Assembly (NCBI GenBank): GCA_963977005.1 | Contig: CAXBMQ010000019.1 | Span: 28,060 to 92,059, forward strand | DNA from: CAXBCP01 sp963977005 | GTDB lineage: Bacteria > Pseudomonadota > Alphaproteobacteria > MPNO01 > UBA830 | DNA: 64,000 bases | Direction: 5' to 3' | In this document: positions 49,254 to 57,041 of the stretch, piece after piece | How positions within the stretch are numbered: the stretch's first letter is position 1 | Layout of the letters: each line of letters starts with the position of its first letter | The notes under the pieces: generated by a model | The model's input: only the letters and a program-made list of their open reading frames with translations | Told to the model about the DNA's origin: nothing | Databases searched by the model: none | Program-made: the position numbers and the translations under genes

Positions 49254-50954
49254 TCAGGTAATCGAGATTTCCTGGTCGGGTCGGTTGCGGCCCATCACGC
49301 GGGTCAGCAGGATGACCGGGATGACGCCGGCGGCGACGATGGTCAGGGCGCCCAGCGCGCATTCTTCCAGCAATTCATCCGACGCGAACTGATAGACATA
49401 GGTCGCCAGCGTGTCGAAGTTGAACGGCCGCAGCAGCAATGTCGCCGGCAGTTCCTTCATGCAGTCGACGAAGATCAGGATCGCGGCCGTCATCATGCTG
49501 CCGCGGATGATCGGCAGGTTCACTTTGATCAGCGCCTGTGCCGGGCCATGTTTCAGGGTACGGGCGGCATCATCCATATGCGGCGTGACGCGTCCGAGCC
49601 CGGCTTCGAGGGTGCCGTAGGCAAGGGCGAGAAACCGCACGACATAGGCAAACAGGACGGCGACAATGGTTCCCGACAGGATCAGGCCGGTGCTCACGCC
49701 GAACGTTGCGCGCATGAAGCCGTCGACGGCGTTATCGAACGCGCCGAACGGAAACAGGATACCGATGGCGAGTACCGCGCCGGGCACCGCATAACCGAGA
49801 CTGGCAAACCGCGCGAGGTTGCGCAGTGTCGTGCTTTTGCGCAACCGCACGGCATAGGCGAGAAACAGTCCGATCAGCACGGCGACCCCGGCGGCGAGTG
49901 CCGCCAGCAGGATGCTGTTGACGGCTGCCTGCGGAAAGCGGTTGCTGAGCGATACATCGTAAAATTCGATTGCGTAGGAGATCAGCAGGCCCGCGGGGAC
50001 GAAAAAACCGATCAGGATCGGGAGGGAGCATACGAGGAAAGCCAGCGTTCTGCGTCCGCCGCGAAGGTCGAACCGGACCGGCCGCCGCGGCCGGGTAGAA
50101 GTGTCGTGATAGCCGCGCCGGCGCCGTGCGACCCGTTCCGCGACCAGCAGAAAGATGACGAATACCAGCATGACAACGGCGATCTGGGCGCCGCCGCCGG
50201 TATTGTTCATCACCAGCCACACGTTGAACATGCCGGTGGTCAGGGTCTGGACGGCAAAGAAATCGACGGTACCGAAATCGTTCAGGGTTTCCATCAGCAC
50301 CAGGGCAACCCCGACAACGATGGACGGGCGCGCCATTGGCAGGGATACGCGGCGGAATGCCGCCCAGGGCGAACAGCCTAGCGTCCGCGCCGCTTCGCCG
50401 ACGCCGGAAGACTGTTCGAGAAATGCCGACCGCGCAAGCAGGTAGACGTAAGGATAGAGCGTCATCGTCATCACGACGATCGCACCGCCGAGCGAGCGTA
50501 TTTCGGGGAACCAGTAATCCCGCGACGTCGTCCAGCCGAAGATGTCGCGCAGCATCATCTGTACCGGGCCCGCGTATTCAAGGATGTCCGTATACACGTA
50601 GGCGACGACATATGCCGGCATTGCCAGCGGCAGTACCAGTGCCCATTCGAATATCCGCCGGCCCGGAAAGGCGCACATGGTGACCAGCCAGGCCGTCCCC
50701 ACGCCGATCAGGACGGTGCCGGCGGCGACGCCCGCCATCAATTCGAGCGTGACGATGATGTATCCGGGAAGGACGGTCTCCCACAGATGCGGCCAGATAT
50801 TTTCGGTCGGGAAAAAAGCGGCGGCCAGCACCGTGAGGATCGGCAGTGCCACGATCGCGGTAATAACAAAAGCGCCCGCGGCCCAGGGGTCCGGCTTGAA
50901 CCGTCTGGTGCTGCGGGCGCGTTCGTTGTCTACGGAAGCGTTAAGTCCGGTCAT
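49254..50954 (-). CDS. fbpB: Ferric iron ABC transporter permease (FbpB/AfuB type)
   Basis: Double-length inner-membrane permease, 566 aa, with two permease halves. Each half has an EAA-like loop: EAARTLGCSPWAAFRRVSLP in the first, and DDAARTLKHGPAQALIKVNL in the second. Further marks are VLPLAMPAYVVAYVYTDILE and LIFVDCMKELPATLLLRPFN, the latter typical of Fe3+ permeases. It follows fbpA by 38 nt on the same strand. The ATPase FbpC is not adjacent: the next gene, polA, is convergent. Confidence 0.92.
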   Translation of the reverse strand: MTGLNASVDNERARSTRRFKPDPWAAGAFVITAIVALPILTVLAAAFFPTENIWPHLWETVLPGYIIVTLELMAGVAAGTVLIGVGTAWLVTMCAFPGRRIFEWALVLPLAMPAYVVAYVYTDILEYAGPVQMMLRDIFGWTTSRDYWFPEIRSLGGAIVVMTMTLYPYVYLLARSAFLEQSSGVGEAARTLGCSPWAAFRRVSLPMARPSIVVGVALVLMETLNDFGTVDFFAVQTLTTGMFNVWLVMNNTGGGAQIAVVMLVFVIFLLVAERVARRRRGYHDTSTRPRRPVRFDLRGGRRTLAFLVCSLPILIGFFVPAGLLISYAIEFYDVSLSNRFPQAAVNSILLAALAAGVAVLIGLFLAYAVRLRKSTTLRNLARFASLGYAVPGAVLAIGILFPFGAFDNAVDGFMRATFGVSTGLILSGTIVAVLFAYVVRFLALAYGTLEAGLGRVTPHMDDAARTLKHGPAQALIKVNLPIIRGSMMTAAILIFVDCMKELPATLLLRPFNFDTLATYVYQFASDELLEECALGALTIVAAGVIPVILLTRVMGRNRPDQEISIT

Positions 50955-50992
50955 ACGGGTCTTTTTTCAGGCAAAGACCCGCAGGTCAATGC

Positions 50993-52027
50993 TCAGTTCG
51001 TGGCAGGCCCGTCATTATAGCCGACCGTGTTGACGATTTTCAGCGCGGCCGCCCGGTTCTTGGCGATGGTGTCGAGCGAGACAGTGTCGCGCGCGAACTT
51101 GCCCCAGGATTCGAGCAGGGGCGACGCCTTCACATCCGGGTCGATCGGGTATTCGTTATTGACGTTGGCGTAAAGGCCCTGGGCCTTCTTGCTTGTCAGG
51201 AATTCCATCAGCTTGACGGCGTTTTCCTTGTTCGGCGCATGCTTGGTCATCATCACGCCGCTGACATTCATGTGGGTGCCCTTGCCCGCAAGCGTCGGGA
51301 AGACGAGATTGGCCGACGCCGCCCACGGTTTCTGCTTCTCGTTTTTGAGCATCAGCGCCATGTAATAGTGGTTGCCCACGGCGACATCGCAGACGCCTTC
51401 CATGATCGCTTTTACCTGTGCGCGGTCATTGCCCTGCGGTTTCCGTGCGAGATTGGCCTTGACGCCCTTGAGCCATTCGGTGGCCTTGGCTTCGCCGTAA
51501 TGGCCGATATAGGCGGCGAGCAGGGCGATGTTATAGGCGTGGTCGCCCTTGCGGGTGCAAACCTTGCCGCGCCATTTCGGATCGGCAAGTTCCTCGTATG
51601 ACGTGATTGCGCCCTTTGCCACACGGTCCTTCGAGGTATAAAGCAGCCGGGCGCGCAGCGTCAGGCCGTACCACATGCCTTTTGCATCGCGGTATTCCGC
51701 GGGAACGGCTTTCTCGAGAGCGGCGGTTTTCACCTGCTGGGCAAGCCCGGCATTGACGACGGCGGAGAGCCGGCCGATATCGACCGTAAACACCAGATCA
51801 GCCGGGCTGTTGCGTCCCTCGGCCTGCAGGCGCTTGATCAGGCCTTTGGTCGCAAAAACCACGTTGACCTTCACACCGGTTTCCTTGGTGAAAGCATCGA
51901 ACAGCGGCCGCACGAGAGCGGCCTGGCGATACGAGTAAACATTTACTTCGGCTGCCGAGGCGGCGGTGGTGGTGGTTGCCATCGGGGCCGCAACAAGCGC
52001 TGCGGCGGCGAGGAGGCGGTATTTCAT
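50993..52027 (-). CDS. fbpA: Ferric iron ABC transporter periplasmic binding protein (FbpA/AfuA type)
   Basis: Periplasmic Fe3+-binding protein, 344 aa. A signal peptide (1-26, cut near AASAAEV) is followed by VNVYSYRQAALVRPLFDAFT, and later CDVAVGNHYYMALML, whose adjacent tyrosines correspond to the iron-ligand pair of the family. KWRGKVCTRKGDHAYN and YANVNNEYPIDPDV are further landmarks. The start has GGGAG 9 nt upstream. Fur-like boxes lie in the intergenic region above it, consistent with iron control. Confidence 0.93.
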   Translation of the reverse strand: MKYRLLAAAALVAAPMATTTTAASAAEVNVYSYRQAALVRPLFDAFTKETGVKVNVVFATKGLIKRLQAEGRNSPADLVFTVDIGRLSAVVNAGLAQQVKTAALEKAVPAEYRDAKGMWYGLTLRARLLYTSKDRVAKGAITSYEELADPKWRGKVCTRKGDHAYNIALLAAYIGHYGEAKATEWLKGVKANLARKPQGNDRAQVKAIMEGVCDVAVGNHYYMALMLKNEKQKPWAASANLVFPTLAGKGTHMNVSGVMMTKHAPNKENAVKLMEFLTSKKAQGLYANVNNEYPIDPDVKASPLLESWGKFARDTVSLDTIAKNRAAALKIVNTVGYNDGPATN

Positions 52028-52140
52028 CCTGATACTCCCTGGAAGCTTTTGGGTCCTGCCCGGACCCGGGTTGTTGATCCAACTACAGTGTATTGACGAG
52101 AGGGTTTTCTAAGGGCTTTGAAACGGAGTGTCAACGTAAA

Positions 52141-52155
52141 TGACAATCATTCGCA
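52141..52155. promoter_or_regulatory. Fur-like box near fbpA
   Basis: TGACAATCATTCGCA, whose reverse complement TGCGAATGATTGTCA resembles Fur boxes of alphaproteobacteria. It lies 114 nt upstream of fbpA in an AT-rich promoter region. Confidence 0.55.
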
Positions 52156-52245
52156 AATATGAAGAGAGTTGAAGTGAAAAAATAATATTAGAAATCAATG
52201 TGTTATAAAATTTCTCGCGGATGTCAGCGAATTTATTATTGTTAT

Positions 52246-52260
52246 TGCGAATGAGTCGCA
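52246..52260. promoter_or_regulatory. Fur-like box near the PadR-like gene
   Basis: TGCGAATGAGTCGCA, part of the palindrome TTGCGA-ATGAG-TCGCAA. It shares TGCGAATGA with the reverse strand of the first box and lies 54 nt before the PadR-like start. The 52028-52313 gap is AT-rich and otherwise empty. Confidence 0.55.
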
Positions 52261-52313
52261 ATACAAGAACCGTTCAACGACCGGTGACGGCGTTCAACTT
52301 CAGAGGCATCCAG

Positions 52314-52943
52314 ATGAAAAATTCGAAGCACCCCGTGTCGTCGGCAAACCCTGCGGCGCTCGCAATCCTGCCGACGGCCAAGGGCGAATCCCATCGCCAT
52401 CTGGACGCTGCTTCGGCGCTGGATCTGGCGATCCTCGGGGCGACGGCCTGCCGGATGACGCCCCTGGCGCGGCTGGTCGATACCGTCTGGTGTCTCACCG
52501 GCGGCGGCTGGCGTCCGCCGACGGATGTCATTCACGAAGCCCTGCGCACGGCGAATGCGGCGGGGACGGTCCTCGCCACCGAAAGCTGGGTCCGGTCGAT
52601 CCCGTTTTTCTATACGTTGACGCCGAAAGGCGCCAAGGCATTCCGCACGCTCATGATGCGCCCGTTGCCCTCCTGGGACGACCCGATCTCGCGCTCGGCC
52701 GCCGCGATCAAGTTCGGCCTGCTCGATGTCACGGATGACAAGGATCTTGTGCCCGTCGCCGCCGACCTGAAGCGGTTCTACCTGGACTCGCGCCGCGGAC
52801 TCGAATCCCGCCGCGAAAGTCTCGCCGCCGACCGCGCCTTTCTGCATGCTGCCGTCGGCGACCGCATCGCCTGGGCCGATCAGCGTATCCACGCACTGGA
52901 CGACCTAAAGCGCGCGCGGGCGCGGCCAAAGGTGCTGCACTGA
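52314..52943 (+). CDS. PadR-like winged-helix regulator (tentative)
   Basis: A 209-aa protein. After a variable N-terminus, LDLAILGATACRMTPLARLVDTVW then RPPTDVIHEALRTANAAGTV and IPFFYTLTPKGAKAFRTLMM read like a PadR winged helix (helix, DVIxxALRxLxxxG, beta-wing YxLTxxG). The C-terminal half is helical and charged (LKRFYLDSRRGLESRRESLA), like the PadR dimerisation domain. The ATG at 52314 has AGAGG upstream; the frame is open to 52221. Divergent from fbpA and close to a Fur-like box, it may be iron-responsive. Family assignment is by eye only. Confidence 0.55.
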   Translation: MKNSKHPVSSANPAALAILPTAKGESHRHLDAASALDLAILGATACRMTPLARLVDTVWCLTGGGWRPPTDVIHEALRTANAAGTVLATESWVRSIPFFYTLTPKGAKAFRTLMMRPLPSWDDPISRSAAAIKFGLLDVTDDKDLVPVAADLKRFYLDSRRGLESRRESLAADRAFLHAAVGDRIAWADQRIHALDDLKRARARPKVLH

Positions 52944-52964
52944 ACCCGCCCGACACCTGACGAA

Positions 52965-52998
52965 TAAAAAAGGCCGGCAATGAATGCCGGCCTTTTTC
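52965..52998. terminator. Bidirectional intrinsic terminator
   Basis: AAAAAA-GGCCGGCA-ATGAA-TGCCGGCC-TTTTT: 8-bp GC stem with A-run before and T-run after, so it works in both directions. It lies between the convergent PadR-like and pckA genes. Confidence 0.9.
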
Positions 52999-53017
52999 GT
53001 AATATGTAGCTGCGCGT

Positions 53018-54622
53018 TCAGGCGGCGGCGTGGATGCCCGCTGCCTTGACGTCGTCGGTGACGGCGTCGTTGAACTGTTCGAAGTTCGCCTCGAACCGCT
53101 GTGCCAGATCGCGGGCGGTGCTGTCGTAACCGCCCTTGTCGGCCCAGGTCTCTTTCGGGTTCAGCACTTCCTTCGGCACGTCCGGCACGGCGTCCGGGAT
53201 CAACAGGCCGAAATTCGGATCGGGGGCAACCGCCACGCTGGCTAGTTTGCCTTCGACCACGGCGCGGACCATGGTCCGCGTATGCGCGATCTTCATGCGT
53301 TCGCCGGTGCCGTAGGCGCCGCCGCTCCAGCCGGTATTGACCAGCCAGCACTTGGCGCCCGATTTCTGGATTTTCTCGCCCAGCAGCTTCGCGTATTCGG
53401 TTGGGTGACGCGGCAGGAAGGGTGCACCGAAGCAGGTCGAGAATGTCGCCTGGGGCGTATCGACGCCGCGCTCCGTACCGGCAAGCCGCGCCGTGTAGCC
53501 CGACAGGAAGTGATACATCGCCTGGTCGGCCGTCAGCTGGCTGATCGGGGGCAGCACACCGAACGCATCGGCGGTCAGCATCACGATGTTTTCCGGCTGT
53601 CCGCCCATCCCCGTCTCGCTGGTGCCGGGAATATAATGCAGCGGATAGGACGACCGCGTGTTCTCGGTCAGCGAATCGTCGTCGAAATTCGGATATTTCG
53701 TGTGCGGATCGAGCGTGACGTTTTCCAGCACCGTGCCGAAGCGCATCGACGCGTCGTAGATTTCCGGCTCGGCCTCGCGCGACAGGTTGATCGCCTTGGC
53801 GTAGCAGCCGCCTTCGAAATTGAACACGCCGTTATCGGACCAGCCATGTTCGTCGTCGCCGATCAGGGTCCGCGTCGGGTCGGACGACAGCGTCGTCTTG
53901 CCGGTGCCGGACAGGCCGAAGAAGATTGCCGTGTCGCCCTTTTCGCCGATATTGGCGGAGCAATGCATCGGCAGCACGCCCTGCGCCGGCAGCAGGTAGT
54001 TCAGCACCGAGAAGATCGTCTTCTTTATCTCGCCGGTATAGTGCGAGCCGCCGACGAGAATCAGCCGCTCGGCAAAATTGAGCATGACGAACACTTCGGA
54101 ACCCGTGCCGTCGATCGACGGGACCGACTGAAGGTTCGGCGCATGCAGGACCGTAAAGTCGGGCTCGAAATTGTCGTGCTCCTTGACCTTCGGGTTGATG
54201 AACATGTTCTGGGCGAACAGGCTGTGCCATGCCTGTTCAGTGACGACCCGCACCTTGATGCGGTAATCGGGATCTGCGCCCGCGTAGCAGTCCTGCACGA
54301 ACACTTCCTTGTGCTGCATATAGGCCAGCATGCGGTTGCGCATGGTGTTGAAGTGTTCGGGCGAAATCTTGTTGTTGACCGGACCCCACCAGATATTGCC
54401 GGAATTTTCCGGTTCATCGACGATGTATTTGTCCTTGGGCGACCGGCCGGTGTATTCGCCGGTAGTCACAACCAGCCCGCCGCCGGCGGCCAGTTCGCTT
54501 TCGCCCCGCTGCAGCGAGTGCTGGTACAGGGCCGGAATCGACAGATTCCAATGCGCCCCCAAGAGGTTCTCCAGGCCGTGATTTTCAAGGCCGAATGAAC
54601 TGGGTTTTCCTGTCTGCTGCAC
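53018..54622 (-). CDS. pckA: Phosphoenolpyruvate carboxykinase (ATP)
   Basis: First committed step of gluconeogenesis, oxaloacetate to PEP, 534 aa. The substrate loop TTGEYTGRSPKDKYIVDEP, kinase-1a P-loop FGLSGTGKTTLSSDP, kinase-2 LIGDDEHGWSDNG and the GVFNFEGGCYAKAINLSREA region are intact. The GTG at 54622 is chosen because AGGAG lies 6 nt upstream; the frame continues to 54868 but without family similarity. In many alphaproteobacteria pckA is directly divergent from chvI; here two genes intervene. Confidence 0.95.
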   Translation of the reverse strand: MQQTGKPSSFGLENHGLENLLGAHWNLSIPALYQHSLQRGESELAAGGGLVVTTGEYTGRSPKDKYIVDEPENSGNIWWGPVNNKISPEHFNTMRNRMLAYMQHKEVFVQDCYAGADPDYRIKVRVVTEQAWHSLFAQNMFINPKVKEHDNFEPDFTVLHAPNLQSVPSIDGTGSEVFVMLNFAERLILVGGSHYTGEIKKTIFSVLNYLLPAQGVLPMHCSANIGEKGDTAIFFGLSGTGKTTLSSDPTRTLIGDDEHGWSDNGVFNFEGGCYAKAINLSREAEPEIYDASMRFGTVLENVTLDPHTKYPNFDDDSLTENTRSSYPLHYIPGTSETGMGGQPENIVMLTADAFGVLPPISQLTADQAMYHFLSGYTARLAGTERGVDTPQATFSTCFGAPFLPRHPTEYAKLLGEKIQKSGAKCWLVNTGWSGGAYGTGERMKIAHTRTMVRAVVEGKLASVAVAPDPNFGLLIPDAVPDVPKEVLNPKETWADKGGYDSTARDLAQRFEANFEQFNDAVTDDVKAAGIHAAA

Positions 54623-54740
54623 GTTTTTCTCCTGAACAAGAAAGGCGATTGCGCTGCGGCTGTTACGCACCGGCACAATGTCGAAACTTCGCCTTGTTAT
54701 TATTGGACTGTAACTGCCCTGCAACATACTGCCGGCACCC

Positions 54741-54761
54741 CCGGAGTCAACGGGACTCCGG
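54741..54761. other. Hairpin between HugZ-like gene and pckA
   Basis: CCGGAGTC-AACGG-GACTCCGG is an 8-bp perfect stem in the 190-nt space upstream of pckA. It has no U-run on the minus strand, so it may act as a factor-dependent terminator, or lie in the pckA leader. Confidence 0.4.
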
Positions 54762-54812
54762 CGGAAAGAGTCACTTTTTCGGCAATTTTCGGAGGTGCGC
54801 GTTGCCGGTGTG

Positions 54813-55544
54813 TTACTGGCGGGCCGTCTTGACCATACGGACGAGTATGGACCGTGCGGCTTCCGCATCCCGGACAGGATTGTCGAACGCCAGGCGGGCG
54901 GTCCGGCCGCCGTCCCGCAGGTCCGCCCCTTCCGGGTCGATTCCCGTCATCCGCCAGTCGCCTGTATCCCGCCCAAGGAGCTTGGTCGCGTATAGCTGTA
55001 TCGCGTCGGCGTGGTCCCGGTTCATGTGATCGACAATATCGTTCTCCGCCGCGGCGAGGTCTTCGTGTCCGGCCGTGTCGAACAGCAGGTCGGGGGCCGA
55101 AATCCAGTGGATTTCCCCGAATCCGGCAACGATATGCGCGCGTTCCACGGTCATCTCGAACAGGCCGAAATCGGCAAAGCCGATATACATTTCGGCATCC
55201 GGGTGGCGCGCGAGGTAGCGGGCTGTCAATGCGGCGTCCGCCGTCGCGGTCAGGCGGCCCATCACCGTGACCCGCGCGCCCGTCAAAGGGCTGTCGAGGC
55301 CTGCGGTCCCGTCGAACAGGAGCGATGCCCGATCGTCGTGCTTCAGGTTTTTCGTATGTTCCGCCAGCCCGGAGATAAGCAGCAACGGCCGGCCGGCATG
55401 GTCGCAGGCGGTCATCACCAGCGACCCGTAGGGCCAACCGTCACCGGTCATCGCCGTCGACAGGACGGCGCGGTCGGCGCAGCGAATCAATCCGCGGGCG
55501 CGGCTGTCCGGCGAGGCTTCTGGTGCAAGTGTATCGTCGGTCAT
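54813..55544 (-). CDS. HugZ-like pyridoxamine 5'-phosphate oxidase-fold protein
   Basis: A 243-aa split-barrel protein with an N-terminal PNPOx-like domain (CADRAVLSTAMTGDGWPYGS, ISGLAEHTKNLKHDDRASLL) and a C-terminal DUF2470-type domain (ENDIVDHMNRDHADAIQLYA). This pairing is seen in HugZ-type heme-utilisation/oxygenase proteins and in related flavin- or heme-binding proteins. The histidine-containing NRDHADA segment is the expected cofactor contact. Real function here is open. Divergent from the rhodanese gene. Confidence 0.82.
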   Translation of the reverse strand: MTDDTLAPEASPDSRARGLIRCADRAVLSTAMTGDGWPYGSLVMTACDHAGRPLLLISGLAEHTKNLKHDDRASLLFDGTAGLDSPLTGARVTVMGRLTATADAALTARYLARHPDAEMYIGFADFGLFEMTVERAHIVAGFGEIHWISAPDLLFDTAGHEDLAAAENDIVDHMNRDHADAIQLYATKLLGRDTGDWRMTGIDPEGADLRDGGRTARLAFDNPVRDAEAARSILVRMVKTARQ

Positions 55545-55749
55545 GGGCGGAGAATCCGTTGGGCGATGATTGAGCGCGTGGGACGCAATCTAGCCCCAAT
55601 TTCCTGTTGTATTCACGGATTTTCGGACATCGCTCTGTCTTCGGCAGGGTGTCGCGCATGGTCGACTTAGCTTGAAACGGGTGGATTCGTGCCCCATTTC
55701 CGCCGTAATTGCGGTGTATCTGATTGTCATCGACATAAAAGGCGCAAAA

Positions 55750-56223
55750 ATGCCCGTCCAGAAGCCCGTCCGGCTCTTCCTCCTCTTTCTTCTGCTCATG
55801 GCAGGTTTGACTCTCGCGTTCTGGCCGAAATCCGGCGCGGATGCGGCCGGCGCCGTGATCTCGGCACCCGATGCCCGGGCGGCGGCCCGGGCAGGTGAGG
55901 TGATCATTGTCGACGTGCGGTCGCCGCGCGAATGGCGCGAGACCGGTATCGCCGACGGCGCAAAGACGGTCACGATCCATAACCGGCAGGGTATCGCGGC
56001 GTTTGTCGCCGAAATGACCCGGGCTGTCGACGGCGACAAATCGACACCCGTTGCCCTGATCTGCGCCGCCGGCGCGCGATCCGCCCGCGCCCTGAAAATC
56101 CTCGCCGCCAACGGGTTTACGAAAATCCACAACGTGTCCGAAGGCATGCTCGGCCGCCCCGGCGCCGGCCCCGGCTGGCTGAAGCGCGGCCTGCCCGTCA
56201 CCCAACCTGTCTCATTACGCTAA
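55750..56223 (+). CDS. Rhodanese-domain protein, membrane-anchored or exported
   Basis: A 157-aa protein with an N-terminal hydrophobic segment (LFLLFLLLMAGLTLAFW) and one rhodanese domain: EVIIVDVRSPREWRETGIAD and the active-site loop ICAAGARSARALKIL, in which the catalytic Cys and the CxxGxRS pattern are kept. The rest ends GMLGRPGAGPGWLKRGLPV, typical of periplasmic rhodaneses. The ATG at 55750 follows GGCGCAAAA, a poor ribosome-binding site; the frame is open to 55672. It precedes chvI by 17 nt and may be co-transcribed. Confidence 0.85.
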   Translation: MPVQKPVRLFLLFLLLMAGLTLAFWPKSGADAAGAVISAPDARAAARAGEVIIVDVRSPREWRETGIADGAKTVTIHNRQGIAAFVAEMTRAVDGDKSTPVALICAAGARSARALKILAANGFTKIHNVSEGMLGRPGAGPGWLKRGLPVTQPVSLR

Positions 56224-56240
56224 CCGTCCGGAGTGTTAAG

Positions 56241-56996
56241 ATGACCGTCATGACCGATACCGCTATCCCCGCCGATACCTCTTCAACCGCCGAAACGCGC
56301 TCGACCATCGCGCTGGTTGACGACGACCGGAATATTCTCGCTTCCGTGTCGATGACTCTCGAAGCCGAAGGGTTCGATGTGCGCACCTATGTCGACGGCG
56401 ATTCCGCGCTCCGCGGGCTGTCGGCGAAGCCGGTCGATCTCGCGATTCTCGATATAAAGATGCCGCGCATGGACGGCATGGAACTGCTCAGCCGGCTGCG
56501 CCGCCAGTCCAAAATGCCGGTGATCTTCCTGACGTCGAAGGATGACGAGGTTGACGAGATTCTCGGCCTGCGGATGGGCGCGGACGATTACATCAAGAAG
56601 CCGTTTTCCCAGCGCCTGCTGATCGAGCGCATCCGTACCCTGCTGCGGCGCCGCGACCGCCTGGCGGAGGACGAAGACGGCGAGGAACCCGACCCGCCGG
56701 TGCTCCGGGGCGACCTGCGTCTCGACCTCGACCGGTTCGGTTGTACGTGGCAAAACAGGCCCGTTGACCTTACGGTGACGGAATTCCTGATCCTGAAGGC
56801 ACTCGCGCAGCATCCTGGCCATGTAAAATCGCGCGACCAGCTCATGGACGCGGCCTATGGCGAATCTATCTATGTCGACGACCGGACCATCGACAGTCAT
56901 ATCAAGCGTCTGCGCAAGAAGTTCCGCGCGACCGATCCGGAATTCGCGGAAATCGAAACCATGTACGGCATCGGCTACCGTTATCGCGAAAGCTAG
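56241..56996 (+). CDS. chvI: Response regulator ChvI (OmpR family)
   Basis: DNA-binding response regulator, 251 aa. The receiver domain has acidic pocket ALVDDDRNIL, phospho-acceptor D71 in LAILDIKMPRMDG, Thr/Ser FLTSK and Lys in YIKKPF. The C-terminal winged helix is of OmpR type (DLTVTEFLILKALAQHPGHV, YVDDRTIDSHIKRLRKKFR). The IKKPFSQRLLIERIRTLLRR linker is the ChvI/ExoI type. Paired with chvG downstream, it governs envelope, acid and exopolysaccharide responses in studied species. Confidence 0.93.
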   Translation: MTVMTDTAIPADTSSTAETRSTIALVDDDRNILASVSMTLEAEGFDVRTYVDGDSALRGLSAKPVDLAILDIKMPRMDGMELLSRLRRQSKMPVIFLTSKDDEVDEILGLRMGADDYIKKPFSQRLLIERIRTLLRRRDRLAEDEDGEEPDPPVLRGDLRLDLDRFGCTWQNRPVDLTVTEFLILKALAQHPGHVKSRDQLMDAAYGESIYVDDRTIDSHIKRLRKKFRATDPEFAEIETMYGIGYRYRES

Positions 56997-57041
56997 GGCC
57001 CCGGGCGCGCCGGACGGCCAAAGCCCGGGCGGATACCTGCA

